From positions 12,956-76,955 of the forward strand of contig DAIMDW010000030.1 in NCBI GenBank assembly GCA_036725605.1: 64,000 bases of DNA, written 5' to 3'. Source of the stretch: CALBTQ01 sp036725605 (lineage in GTDB: Bacteria > Lernaellota > Lernaellaia > Lernaellales > Lernaellaceae). The stretch's first letter is position 1; the number at the start of each line of letters is the position of its first letter. The notes under the pieces are model-generated. The model searched no databases. It saw only the letters and a list, made by a program, of their open reading frames with translations, and was not told the origin of the DNA. The position numbers and the translations under genes are program-made. Shown here piece after piece: positions 17,561 to 26,691 of this stretch.

Positions 17561-18772
17561 TCAATCCGGTTTGCGATAGCGCAGGAACGCGGGCACGTCG
17601 TACGCGTCGTCGTCGGCCTGCATGCGGTTGGTCCGCCAGGTGTGCACGGCGACCTTGCGGCGCGGCGGCGCGAAGGCCTCGCGCTCGACCTGCTCGACGC
17701 GCTCGGGCTCTTGCCGGCTTTCCTTTTCCGCGCGCGGGTCCTCGACGGCGTTGTTGAGATAGGTGACCTTCTTGCGCTCGACCACCGGCGGCGAAGCGGC
17801 GTGTTCGCGCGCCTCGTCGAAGCCCGTGGCGATGACGGTCACCTGCACTTCCTCTTCCAGGCTGTGGTCGATCACCTGGCCCCAGTAGATGGCCGCGTCC
17901 TCGGCGGTGGCCTTCTTGATCAGTTCCGAAGCGGCGGTCACTTCGCACAGCTTCAGGCTCGGCCCGCCGGTGATGTTGATCAGCACGCCGCGCGCGCCCT
18001 CGATCGACACGTTTTCCAGCAGCGGACAACTGATCGCCTCGGCGGCCGCTTTGACCGCGCGATCCTCGCCGGTGGCCGCGCCGGTGCCCATCAGCGCCAG
18101 TTCGCCGGACGATTCGGTGGCCATCATCACCGATTCCACGTCGGCAAAGTCGAGGTTGACCGCGCCCTGGTTGACGATCAGGTCGGCGATCGACTTGACG
18201 CCCTTGAGCAGCACGTCGTCGGCCTTGCGGAACGCGTCGATCAGCGTGGTGTCGCTGCCGGCCACCGCCAGCAGTTTCTGGTTCGGAATGATGATGATCG
18301 TGTCGACGTTCTCGCGCAGCTTGGCGATGCCCTCTTCCGCCTGGCGCATGCGCCGCTTGCCCTCGAAGTTGAACGGCTTGGTCACCACCGCGACCGTCAG
18401 CGCGCCCAGGTCCTTGGCGACCTTGGCGATCACCGGGGCCGCGCCCGTGCCCGTCCCGCCGCCCATGCCGGCGGTGATGAACACCATGTCCGCGCCGTCG
18501 AGCACTTCGCGGATCTTGTCGTGGCTGTCCTCGGCCGATTTGTAGCCCACTTCCGGCCGGCCGCCCGCGCCCAGGCCGATGCCCAATTGCAGCTTGACCG
18601 CCGCGAGGTTCGAGCCCAACGCCTGGCGGTCGGTGTTGCAGGCGATGAACTCCACGCCGGCCAGCCCCGCCTCGATCATCGTATTGATCGCGTTGCCGCC
18701 GCCGCCGCCCACCCCGACGACTTTCAACTGCGCGCCGCTGTTGGGTTCCACGATTTCGAATTTCAATGCCAT
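17561..18772 (-). CDS. ftsZ: cell division GTPase FtsZ
   Basis: 403 residues. N-terminal GTPase domain with KVVGVGGGGGNAINTM, the tubulin signature GGGTGTGAAPVIA near residue 105 and the T7 loop GAVNLDFADV. After the globular core (to about 320) comes a short charged linker, then the C-terminal conserved peptide DVPAFLRYRK that binds FtsA and other tethers. It polymerises into the Z ring at midcell. The ATG at 18772 is preceded by GGAGGG; a longer upstream frame adds 14 residues with no support. Last gene of the dcw cluster, 49 bp after ftsA, followed by the terminator at 17359-17395. Confidence 0.98.
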   Translation of the reverse strand: MALKFEIVEPNSGAQLKVVGVGGGGGNAINTMIEAGLAGVEFIACNTDRQALGSNLAAVKLQLGIGLGAGGRPEVGYKSAEDSHDKIREVLDGADMVFITAGMGGGTGTGAAPVIAKVAKDLGALTVAVVTKPFNFEGKRRMRQAEEGIAKLRENVDTIIIIPNQKLLAVAGSDTTLIDAFRKADDVLLKGVKSIADLIVNQGAVNLDFADVESVMMATESSGELALMGTGAATGEDRAVKAAAEAISCPLLENVSIEGARGVLINITGGPSLKLCEVTAASELIKKATAEDAAIYWGQVIDHSLEEEVQVTVIATGFDEAREHAASPPVVERKKVTYLNNAVEDPRAEKESRQEPERVEQVEREAFAPPRRKVAVHTWRTNRMQADDDAYDVPAFLRYRKPD

Positions 18773-18821
18773 GTGCTCCCTCCGTTTCTGAGGCCCCAAG
18801 CCTCGTTGCCGCACAATCGGA

Positions 18822-20051
18822 CTAAGTCCAAAGCTTCTTCATCCAACCCTTCATTCTGCCCACGACCGAGCCCAGGTCCCGCCGCTCCCCCAAAGAGCGG
18901 CGCCCCGGCAGCATTTCGCGCGAGCCCAGCAGCACCAGGCCCACCGCCGCCGCGTACATCGGGCTGCTGACCACGTCGACCAGTCCGCCGACGTGGCGCG
19001 GCCGGCCCTGACGCACCGGACAGCCGAAAATCGCCTCGGCCAATTCCTCGATCCCGCGCATGTCCGCGACGCCCCCGGTGAGCACGATGCCCGCCGGAAC
19101 GGCCACGTCCAGTTCCTTGCGCAGTATTTCCTCGTGAATCAGGTGCAGAATCTCCGCCACCCGAAACTCGATGATCTCGCACAGCTCGCGCTGATCGACC
19201 GCCCGCGGTTCGCGATCGCCCAGCGACTCGACCTCGATCTCCTCGCCCGGCACCACGCGCCCGGGCACGCAGTTGCCGTAGCGCTTCTTGAGCCATTCGG
19301 CGTTGGCCGCCGTCGTGTGCAGCCCGTGGGCGATGTCGTTGGTCACGTGGATCCCGCCCAGGCCCAGCACGAAGGTATGCGCCACCGAATCGTTGACGAA
19401 CACCACCAGGTCGCTCGTGCCGCCGCCGATGTCGATCAGCGCCACGCCCAGTTCGCGCTCCTCGGGGGTGAGCACGGCCTCGGCGCTGGCCAGCGATTCG
19501 AGCGTGATGTTGTCCACGTCCAGCCCGGCCTGATGGCAGCAGCGCTCCAGGTTCGTGTGCGACGCGGCCTGTCCGGTGACGATGTGGCACACCGCCTCCA
19601 GCCGCACGCCCTGCATGCCCACCGGGTCCTTGATGCCGCTTTGCCCGTCGAGGATGAACTCGCGCGGCAGCACGTGCAGCACCTCGCGGTCGGTGGGGAT
19701 GGCCACGGCCCGCGCCGCGTCGATCACCCGCGCGATGTCCTCGGCGGTCACCTCGTCGTTGCGCATCGCGATCATCCCCTGGCTGTCGAAGCCCTTGATG
19801 TGCCCGTTGGCCGTCGAGATGAACACCGAGCCGATCTCGCAGCGGGCCATCGTCTCGGCCTCGACCACCGCCTTGGCGATCGAATCGACCGTCGCTTCGA
19901 TGTCCACCACCACGCCCTTGCGCATCCCGCCGGTGGGGGCGGTGCCGTACCCGATCACTTCGAGCCCCGCTTCGTTGCGTTCGGCCACCACCGCGCAGAC
20001 GTTGGAGGTGCCGATATCCAGGCCGACAATCAGCGGGCTCGTCTTCTTCAT
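18822..20051 (-). CDS. ftsA: cell division protein FtsA
   Basis: 409 residues, actin-like ATPase fold: PLIVGLDIGTSNVCAVVAE phosphate-1 loop, GVALIDIGGGTSDLVVF phosphate-2 loop, and GIVLTGGVADMRGIEEL adenosine motif. The C-terminal amphipathic helix (GRMKGWMKKLW) would anchor it to the inner membrane, where it tethers FtsZ. The ATG at 20051 overlaps the ftsQ stop (ATGA). Length and order are normal for the family. Confidence 0.97.
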   Translation of the reverse strand: MKKTSPLIVGLDIGTSNVCAVVAERNEAGLEVIGYGTAPTGGMRKGVVVDIEATVDSIAKAVVEAETMARCEIGSVFISTANGHIKGFDSQGMIAMRNDEVTAEDIARVIDAARAVAIPTDREVLHVLPREFILDGQSGIKDPVGMQGVRLEAVCHIVTGQAASHTNLERCCHQAGLDVDNITLESLASAEAVLTPEERELGVALIDIGGGTSDLVVFVNDSVAHTFVLGLGGIHVTNDIAHGLHTTAANAEWLKKRYGNCVPGRVVPGEEIEVESLGDREPRAVDQRELCEIIEFRVAEILHLIHEEILRKELDVAVPAGIVLTGGVADMRGIEELAEAIFGCPVRQGRPRHVGGLVDVVSSPMYAAAVGLVLLGSREMLPGRRSLGERRDLGSVVGRMKGWMKKLWT

Positions 20052-20920
20052 GCGTCCGTCCCCATATGGATGCCGCGCACCACCACGCGGGCGTCGATCG
20101 CCAGGTCGATGAACGAGGCGCGCCGCAGCCGCTCGCCCACGCTCCGCGCCACCGCGCTCAGCCGCGCCAGTTTGGCCGCGTAGTCGCCTTCGCCGAACAG
20201 AATCAGCGTGGCCGTGTCCTCGGTGATCAGCGAAAAGCCGCGCACCGCGTCCCAGCGGACTTCGCTGATGCGCACCGCCGCCAGTTCCGGCGTGTGCGAC
20301 GCCGCCGTGAGCAGCGCCACCGCCTCGGCCATCAACCGCGCCTGTCGCCGCGCCGCCGCCTCGTCGCTTTCGAAGGAACTGCGGTCAAAGCCCGTCAGCA
20401 GCGGCAGATCGTTGGCGTCGTCCTTGCTGCGGCGCTTGAAGGGCACGCCGTCGCTGTCGATCAGGTACAGTTGGTCGAGTTGCAGCAAAGCCACCGCCTC
20501 GCGCTCGGTCACCTCGACCACCAGCCGCCCGGGCAGGTCGCGCCGGACCGTCGCGGTCTTGATCCACGGATGCTTGACCATCCGTTTCGCCTCGCCGGCC
20601 AGGTCGACGCTGAAGATGTTCTGCCCCACGCGGCTGTGCAAAAACGATTGCAGCGCCGCCTGCGACACGTGCTGGCAGACCGGCACGGCGATCTCGCGCA
20701 CCCGGTAGCGGTCGGCGGTCGCGAAACCGTGCGCCACCAACCCAATCACCACGGCCAGCAATGCCGCCGGCCACAGACGATAGGAATGACGCAGGTGCGG
20801 CAGGCTCCAGCGCCACGCCGTCGCCAGCCGTTCGCGGATCCGCCAGTGGCGCTTGTTGCGCTTGGCCACGCGTCCGGCCTTGCTGCGTCGTTGGTTGGTT
20901 TTGCGACCGAATCCGAACAT
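20048..20920 (-). CDS. ftsQ: cell division protein FtsQ/DivIB
   Basis: 290 residues: a long basic cytoplasmic tail (about 48 residues, rich in Arg/Lys), one membrane helix (WPAALLAVVIGLVAHGFA), a periplasmic POTRA domain (YRVREIAVPVCQHVSQAALQ... NIFSVDLAGEAKRMVKHPW) and a beta domain (DLPGRLVVEVTEREAVALLQ). It bridges early and late divisome proteins through the FtsQLB complex. Starts 14 bp after the ddl stop and overlaps ftsA by 4 bp. Confidence 0.93.
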   Translation of the reverse strand: MFGFGRKTNQRRSKAGRVAKRNKRHWRIRERLATAWRWSLPHLRHSYRLWPAALLAVVIGLVAHGFATADRYRVREIAVPVCQHVSQAALQSFLHSRVGQNIFSVDLAGEAKRMVKHPWIKTATVRRDLPGRLVVEVTEREAVALLQLDQLYLIDSDGVPFKRRSKDDANDLPLLTGFDRSSFESDEAAARRQARLMAEAVALLTAASHTPELAAVRISEVRWDAVRGFSLITEDTATLILFGEGDYAAKLARLSAVARSVGERLRRASFIDLAIDARVVVRGIHMGTDA

Positions 20921-20933
20921 CGTTTCGCGTTCC

Positions 20934-21884
20934 TTACACGCCCATCTTCAGGCGCGCCGTGTTGAGCACCATTTCCACCAGGTCGTCAAAGCCGATGTTC
21001 CGCCAATCGCGCGCGATCATCGGCACCAGGCTCAGCTCGGTCAGCCCGGGCAGCGTGTTGACCTCCAGCAGCCAGAACTTGCCCGCGCCGTCCATGATCA
21101 AATCCACCCGGCTCACGCCCTCGGCCGCGATCGCCTTGTAGGCGCGCTCGGCCAGCCGCTGCGCCGCGTCGGCCTGTTCGTCGCTCAGGCCCTCGGGCCG
21201 GGTGATGTACTCGGTGTAGCCCTTGGTGTACTTGTGTTTGTAGTCGTAGAAGGTGATCGTCTCGCCCGGCTGCGGCTTGGGCCGCACCTCGACGATCCCC
21301 AGCGATTTGTTGTCCAGCACCGCCACCTGAATCTCGCGCCCGGGCAGGTAGCGCTCGATGAGCACGCGCTCGTCGGCGGCGAAGGCCGTCTCCAACGAGG
21401 CGGCGAAATCGTCCGGGCCGGGGCAGATGGTGACACCCACGCTGCTGCCCTCGGTCGCCGGCTTGACCACCACCGGCCAGCCGTAGGGCGAACCGCTACG
21501 CCGCGTTTCCTCCCGTTCGTCGCGGTGGACGATCGCGTAGGCCGGCACCGGCAGGCTCTCGGCCGAGAAGATGCGCTTGGACAGCACCTTGTCCATGCCC
21601 ACCGCCGAGGCCGTCACGCCCGGCCCGGTGTAGGGGATGCGCAAGATTTCCAGCAAACCCTGCACGCAGCCGTCCTCGCCCCACTTGCCGTGCAGCGCGT
21701 TGTAGACCACGTCGATCTTTTCGCGCCGCAGCGTCTCGGCGGTCTGTTCGTTCAGGTCGATCTCGACCACGTCGTAGCCCTTGTTGCCCAACGCCGTGAC
21801 CACCGCGCGCCCCGTGGCCAGCGAAACCTCGCGTTCCGCGCTCGGGCCGCCCAACAGCACGCCGACTCGTTTATTCCGATACAT
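20934..21884 (-). CDS. ddl: D-alanine--D-alanine ligase
   Basis: 316 residues, ATP-grasp fold. N-terminal VGVLLGGPSAEREVSLATG is the family signature; the ATP-binding strand VVKPATEGSSVGV, the lid RVDLIMDGAGKFWLLEVNT and LLEVNTLPGLTELS complete the active site. It joins two D-Ala for the peptidoglycan stem. It overlaps murB by 14 bp and its ribosome site lies inside murB. Confidence 0.96.
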   Translation of the reverse strand: MYRNKRVGVLLGGPSAEREVSLATGRAVVTALGNKGYDVVEIDLNEQTAETLRREKIDVVYNALHGKWGEDGCVQGLLEILRIPYTGPGVTASAVGMDKVLSKRIFSAESLPVPAYAIVHRDEREETRRSGSPYGWPVVVKPATEGSSVGVTICPGPDDFAASLETAFAADERVLIERYLPGREIQVAVLDNKSLGIVEVRPKPQPGETITFYDYKHKYTKGYTEYITRPEGLSDEQADAAQRLAERAYKAIAAEGVSRVDLIMDGAGKFWLLEVNTLPGLTELSLVPMIARDWRNIGFDDLVEMVLNTARLKMGV

Positions 21885-22806
21885 TTCGTTCCCCCCAGAT
21901 TTTCACTTCGGGTTCGAGCATGACCCCGAATTTCTCGAAGACCACCCGCCGCACGTGCTCCAACAGCGCCAGAATGTCCGCCGCGTTGGCCGTGCCGGTG
22001 TTGACCAAAAAGTTCGCGTGTTTCTCGCTCACCTGCGCTCCGCCGATGGCATAGCCCTTGAGGCCCGCCTGTTCGATCAGCCGCCCGGCCGCGTCGCCTT
22101 CCGGATTCTTGAAGGTCGAGCCGCCGCTGGGCACGTCGTACGGATGCCGCGTGTGCCGCCAGGCGATGATCGCCTCGACGCGCCGCAAAATCGCCGCCGG
22201 TTCGTCGCGCCGCAGCGCCACCGTCGCCGCCGTCGCCACGTAGGGCATGTCCAGCACCAGCCCGCGATAGCGGTACTGCAACTCGTGGCGCGCCAGCCGC
22301 CGCTTCTTGCCGTCCGCGTCGACCACCTCGACCGCCGTGAGCACCTTGGAAAAATCGCCCTCGGTCGTGCCCGCGTTCATGCGCACGCCGCCGCCGATCG
22401 ACCCCGGGATGCCCGCGGCGAATTCCAGTCCGCGCAGACCCGCCCGGGCCGTGCGGTCGACCGCCTCGGCCATCGACAGCGCCGCGCCCAGCGTCACCTC
22501 GACCGTCTCGCCGCCCGCCTCGCGCACCGTGAATTCGTCGAAGCCCTGGCGCAGCAGAATCGTCACCCCGCGCAGTCCGCCGTCGAGAATCAGCAGGTTC
22601 GAGCCCGCGCCGACCACCCGCGTGGGCACGTTGTTCTCGGTGCACAGCGACATGATCGTCGCCAGCTCCTCGGCCGTGCGCGGCCGGACCAGGCAGTCGG
22701 CCGGCCCGCCCACGCGCCAGGTGGTCAGCGGCGCCATCGGCACGTCGAACGCGCACCGGTCGCCCAGCAGTTGGCGCAAACGATCGTAGGTGCGGTACGG
22801 CGTCAC
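21871..22806 (-). CDS. murB: UDP-N-acetylenolpyruvoylglucosamine reductase MurB
   Basis: 311 residues. FAD-binding segments TTWRVGGPADCLVRP and VVGAGSNLLI at the N-terminus, GIPGSIGGGVRMNAG in the middle, and the C-terminal substrate domain with GGSTFKNPEG (catalytic Ser) and VSEKHANFLVNTG. It reduces the enolpyruvyl group to give UDP-MurNAc, using NADPH. The start is a GTG at 22806 sharing GTGA with the murC stop. Confidence 0.96.
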   Translation of the reverse strand: MTPYRTYDRLRQLLGDRCAFDVPMAPLTTWRVGGPADCLVRPRTAEELATIMSLCTENNVPTRVVGAGSNLLILDGGLRGVTILLRQGFDEFTVREAGGETVEVTLGAALSMAEAVDRTARAGLRGLEFAAGIPGSIGGGVRMNAGTTEGDFSKVLTAVEVVDADGKKRRLARHELQYRYRGLVLDMPYVATAATVALRRDEPAAILRRVEAIIAWRHTRHPYDVPSGGSTFKNPEGDAAGRLIEQAGLKGYAIGGAQVSEKHANFLVNTGTANAADILALLEHVRRVVFEKFGVMLEPEVKIWGERNVSE

Positions 22807-24185
22807 TTGTTTTTGGCCTCCAGCAGTTCGTTGAGTTTCCGGGCCACGTCATTGAGGTTGCCCGCGCCCATGGTCATCACCAGGTCGCCGGGCCGCACGA
22901 TCTCCAGCAGCGTCTCGAGCACTTCCTCGTTGGTCGGCACATAGGTGACGTCCTTGTGCCCGCAGGCGCGGATGCCGTCGACCAGCTTGCGCGCGGTCAC
23001 GCCCTCGATCGGCGTTTCGCTCGCCGCGTAGATGTCGGTGACCAACAGCTTGTCGGCCTCGTTGAAAGACGTGAGGAAGTCGTCGAACAGATCCTGCGTG
23101 CGCGTGTAGCGGTGCGGCTGAAAGGCGACCACCAGCCGGCGGCCGAAACCGCTGCGCGCCGCGGCCAGCGTGGCGCGAATCTCCGTCGGGTGATGCCCGT
23201 AGTCGTCGATGATCAGAACGTCGTCGACCTGCCCGATGCGCTGGAACCGCCGCCGCACGCCGGAAAACTCGCTGATCGCCTCGGCCACCGCCTCGAACGG
23301 AATGTTCAATTCCATCGACACCGCCACCGCCGCCAGCGCGTTTTGCACCATGTGCCGCCCCGGCAGCGGCATGTGGATCCTGCCCAGCACGCCGCGCTCG
23401 ACGTGCCGCACGTTGAAGGTCGTATTGAAGCCCTCCTGCCGCACGTCCTCGGCGCGGAAGTCGGCCTGCTTGCTCAACCCGTAGGTCACCACGCGTTTGC
23501 GGATCGACGGAATCAGCGCCTGCACGTTTTCGTCGTCCAGGCACATGACGCTCACGCCGTAGAACGGCACCTTGTTGATGAACTCCAGGAACGTGCGCTT
23601 GAGCTGCTCCAGGCCGCTGTAATGATCCAGGTGCTCCAGGTCGACGTTGGTCACCACCGCGATCGTCGGGGTCAGCAGCAGGAAACTGCCGTCGGACTCG
23701 TCGGCCTCGGTGACGAAGTATTCGCCGTGGCCCAGCTTCGCGTTCGAGCCGATCGACCCCACGCGCCCGCCGACGACCACCGTCGGATCGAAGCCCGCCT
23801 GGCCCAGAATCACCGCCAGCAAGCTGGTCGTCGTCGTCTTGCCGTGCGTGCCCGCGACCGCGATGCCGAATTTCAGCCGCATCAGCTCGGCCAGCATTTC
23901 CGCGCGGTGGATGACCGGAATCTGCAGCGCCTTGGCCGACGAGATTTCCGGATTTTCCGGCCGGATCGCCGCGCTGGTCACCACCACGTCCGCGCCCTCG
24001 ACCTGCTCGGCGCGATGGCCCTCGTACACCGTCGCGCCCAGCCGCGCGAGGTTGAGCGTGATTTCGTTGTGGCGCAGGTCCGAGCCCGACACCTTGAAGC
24101 CCAGGTTGAGCAACACCTCGGCGATGCCGCTCATGCCGATGCCGCCGATGCCTATGAAATGTATATGTTCCGTCCGTCCAAACAT
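22803..24185 (-). CDS. murC: UDP-N-acetylmuramate--L-alanine ligase MurC
   Basis: 460 residues with the three Mur ligase domains: N-terminal Rossmann-like (HFIGIGGIGMSGIAEVL), central ATP-binding domain with GTHGKTTTTSLLAV, and C-terminal domain (IDDYGHHPTEIRATL). It adds L-Ala to UDP-MurNAc. Its ATG overlaps the ftsW C-terminus by 34 bp, an unusually long overlap. In most bacteria murG lies between ftsW and murC; here there is no room for it. Confidence 0.97.
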   Translation of the reverse strand: MFGRTEHIHFIGIGGIGMSGIAEVLLNLGFKVSGSDLRHNEITLNLARLGATVYEGHRAEQVEGADVVVTSAAIRPENPEISSAKALQIPVIHRAEMLAELMRLKFGIAVAGTHGKTTTTSLLAVILGQAGFDPTVVVGGRVGSIGSNAKLGHGEYFVTEADESDGSFLLLTPTIAVVTNVDLEHLDHYSGLEQLKRTFLEFINKVPFYGVSVMCLDDENVQALIPSIRKRVVTYGLSKQADFRAEDVRQEGFNTTFNVRHVERGVLGRIHMPLPGRHMVQNALAAVAVSMELNIPFEAVAEAISEFSGVRRRFQRIGQVDDVLIIDDYGHHPTEIRATLAAARSGFGRRLVVAFQPHRYTRTQDLFDDFLTSFNEADKLLVTDIYAASETPIEGVTARKLVDGIRACGHKDVTYVPTNEEVLETLLEIVRPGDLVMTMGAGNLNDVARKLNELLEAKNK

Positions 24186-25363
24186 GGCGTCTCCGCGTCG
24201 CCGCGCGTCGGATCGCGGCGCAGTAGAAAGTTCAACGTCTCATCGCGCACCGGTTCGGGCGTGCTGTGCCGGCCGACGGCGAGAATCAGCCCGACCAGAC
24301 TGAAGTTCAGCAGCGCGCTGCTGCCGCCGTAGGAGAGAAACGGCATCGCCAGGCCCTTGGTCGGCAGCAGGCACATCACCACGCCGGCGTTGACGATCAC
24401 CTGCATGCCCAGCAGCGCCGTCGCGCCCACGCCCAGGAAGCGCACGAACGGCTCCTTGCTGCGCATCGCCAGCCACATCCCGCGAAAGATCAGCGCGGTG
24501 AACAGCGCCAGCACCATGACGATCCCGAACAGGCCCATCTCCTCGCCGAGGTTGGCCAGGATGAAGTCGGTGTGGATCTCCGGCAGGTAGAACAGCTTCT
24601 GGAAGCCGTTGCCGATGCCCACGCCGAAAATCCCGCCGCGGCCCAGCGCCACCAGCGATTGCTTGATCTGATAGCTCGCGCCGCTCGGATCGGCCCAGGG
24701 GTGCAGGAAGGCGAAGATGCGCTTGACGCGGTACGGCTCGATGAGGATCAGCCCCACGAAGCCCAGCGCGCCCAGCGCCGCGCCCGCGCCCATCACGCGC
24801 AGTTGCGCCCCGCCGATGAACAGCATCACCAGCATCAGCAGCGCGATCATCATGCCCGCGCCCAAATCCGGCTCGGCGAAGATCATCCCCATGAACACCA
24901 GCGCGCCGCCGACCATCGGCAGCACCCCGGCCATGAACTGCCGGATCTTCTCCCCGCGCCGCGACAGGTAATGCGCGAAGAAAAACACCATCGCGCCCTT
25001 GGCGAATTCCGAGGGTTGGAACTTGGTCGCGCCCAGGTGGATCCAGCGGTGCGCGCCCTTGCTCGGCGCGGCGAGCCCCGGGATGTACACCAGCGTGAGC
25101 ATCACGAACGCCGCGGCCAGCAGCAGGCCGACGAACCACGTTTCGTCCAGCGCCTTGAGGTTCAGGCGGCTGATCACGATCATCAGCGCGACGCCGATGA
25201 CCACCCACAGCAATTGCTTTTGCAGGTAGTGGTAGGGCGAATCGCTCTGCGGCGCGCCGGCCGAATAGACCATCACCAGGCCGATGCCGACCAGCGTCAG
25301 CGTCAGCCCCAGGATGATATTGTCCGGCCGCGAAGTCCGGTTGCGGTTCGCCAAACGGATCAT
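24152..25363 (-). CDS. ftsW: SEDS glycosyltransferase / lipid II polymerase FtsW
   Basis: 403 residues, about ten membrane helices. Family motifs include YLQKQLLWVVIGVALM, HRWIHLGATKFQPSEFAKGA, FAEPDLGAGMM, FLHPWADPSGASYQIKQS and LPEIHTDFILANLGEEMGL, ending in SYGGSSALLNFSLVGLIL. It polymerises lipid II with its partner FtsI in septal wall synthesis. The start is the ATG at 25363, which overlaps the murD stop (ATGA). A much longer reading frame through murD is not part of the gene. The last 34 bp overlap murC. Confidence 0.95.
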   Translation of the reverse strand: MIRLANRNRTSRPDNIILGLTLTLVGIGLVMVYSAGAPQSDSPYHYLQKQLLWVVIGVALMIVISRLNLKALDETWFVGLLLAAAFVMLTLVYIPGLAAPSKGAHRWIHLGATKFQPSEFAKGAMVFFFAHYLSRRGEKIRQFMAGVLPMVGGALVFMGMIFAEPDLGAGMMIALLMLVMLFIGGAQLRVMGAGAALGALGFVGLILIEPYRVKRIFAFLHPWADPSGASYQIKQSLVALGRGGIFGVGIGNGFQKLFYLPEIHTDFILANLGEEMGLFGIVMVLALFTALIFRGMWLAMRSKEPFVRFLGVGATALLGMQVIVNAGVVMCLLPTKGLAMPFLSYGGSSALLNFSLVGLILAVGRHSTPEPVRDETLNFLLRRDPTRGDAETPCLDGRNIYIS

Positions 25364-26691
25364 CTTTTCGCCAGCCACTCCCGCATGGCATCGCCACGCT
25401 CCTCGAAATTGCGGAACTGATCGAAACTCGCGCACCCCGGCGACAGCAGCACCGCTTCGCCCGGCCGCGCCAGGTTGGCCGCCGCCGGCAACGCCTCGGC
25501 GAACGGCCCGACCACGTGCACCGGCACCATGGTCATCGTCTGCTGAATCTTCGCCGCCGCCTCGCCGTACGCGACCACCGCGCGCACCTTGGGCAGCAGC
25601 CCGTATTCCAACTCGGCCCAATCCGCGCCCTTGTCGCGCCCACCGAGAATCAGCACCACCGGCCGCTCCATCGCCGCCAGCGCGATGCGCACCGACGCCG
25701 CCGCCGTCGCCTTCGAATCGTTGATGAACAGCACGCCGTCGCGCTCGCCGATCGCCTCGAGGCGATGCGGCAGCCCGGTGAAGGTCGAAGCGGCCAGCTC
25801 GATCGCCGCCGGATCCGCGCCCACCAGCCGCGCCATCAGCGCCGCCGCCTGCAGGTTCAGCCGGTTGTGATCGCCCGGGAGCGAGAACTCGCCGATGTCG
25901 ATCGCGTCCTCGAACTTCTGCCCGCGCAGGTAGAGCTTGTCGCCCTCGGTCCAGGCGTTGGACTGCGACGTGCCGAAGGTGAACAGGCGGCTTTTCACCC
26001 GGCGGATCTGCGCCATGACCTGCTCGTCGCGCGCGTTGAACACCGCCGCGTCGGTCGGCAACTGTCCGGCGAACAGGTTCGTCTTGGCCCTGACGTAATC
26101 GGGGAACGAATCGTAGCGGTTCATGTGGTCCGGCTCGACGTTGAGCAACGCGCCGACCACCGCGCGCATCGTGCGCACCGCTTCGAGCTGGAAGCTCGAC
26201 AGTTCCACCACCGCCAGGTCGTAGGGTTCCTCGGCCAGCGCCGCCTCGGCCAGCGGCGTGCCCAGGTTGCCGCCGACGAACGCGTTGAAGCCCGCCGCGC
26301 GCACCATCGCGCCCAACAGCTCGGTCACCGTCGACTTGCCGTTGGTGCCGGTGATGCCGATCAGCGGACAACCCAGGTAGCGGTACGCCAGCTCGATTTC
26401 GCCGATGATCTCCGCGCCGTTTTCCCGCGCGACCTCGAAGATCGGCAGCGCCAGCGGCACGCCCGGACTGACCACGACCAGCTCGGCCCAGCGGAACATC
26501 TTCTCGGTGTGCCCGCCGGTTTCCACCTGCTCGACCAGCGAGGCGATCGGCGCGAGTTGCTCGGCCAGATCCTCGGCCGAACGAACGTCGGTGATCGCCA
26601 CGCGCGCGCCGTGCTTCTTGACCAGCCGCACGGCCGATGCGCCGCTGCGGCCCAACCCGACGACCAACGTTTTGCGCTCGGTCAGACTCAT
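25360..26691 (-). CDS. murD: UDP-MurNAc-L-alanine--D-glutamate ligase MurD
   Basis: 443 residues. N-terminal domain LVVGLGRSGASAVRLVKKHG, central P-loop GITGTNGKSTVTELLGAM, later NLQAAALMARLVG and C-terminal FINDSKATAAASVRIALAAM and LILGGRDKGADW. It adds D-Glu to UDP-MurNAc-L-Ala. It starts 4 bp inside the end of murF, where mraY is normally found, and its own end overlaps ftsW. Confidence 0.96.
   Translation of the reverse strand: MSLTERKTLVVGLGRSGASAVRLVKKHGARVAITDVRSAEDLAEQLAPIASLVEQVETGGHTEKMFRWAELVVVSPGVPLALPIFEVARENGAEIIGEIELAYRYLGCPLIGITGTNGKSTVTELLGAMVRAAGFNAFVGGNLGTPLAEAALAEEPYDLAVVELSSFQLEAVRTMRAVVGALLNVEPDHMNRYDSFPDYVRAKTNLFAGQLPTDAAVFNARDEQVMAQIRRVKSRLFTFGTSQSNAWTEGDKLYLRGQKFEDAIDIGEFSLPGDHNRLNLQAAALMARLVGADPAAIELAASTFTGLPHRLEAIGERDGVLFINDSKATAAASVRIALAAMERPVVLILGGRDKGADWAELEYGLLPKVRAVVAYGEAAAKIQQTMTMVPVHVVGPFAEALPAAANLARPGEAVLLSPGCASFDQFRNFEERGDAMREWLAKR

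Noticed and set aside
24152..26371. A 739-codon frame suggesting a MurD-FtsW fusion
   Set aside because: The first 336 codons are an out-of-frame reading of murD. FtsW begins at the ATG at 25363 with the usual ATGA overlap.
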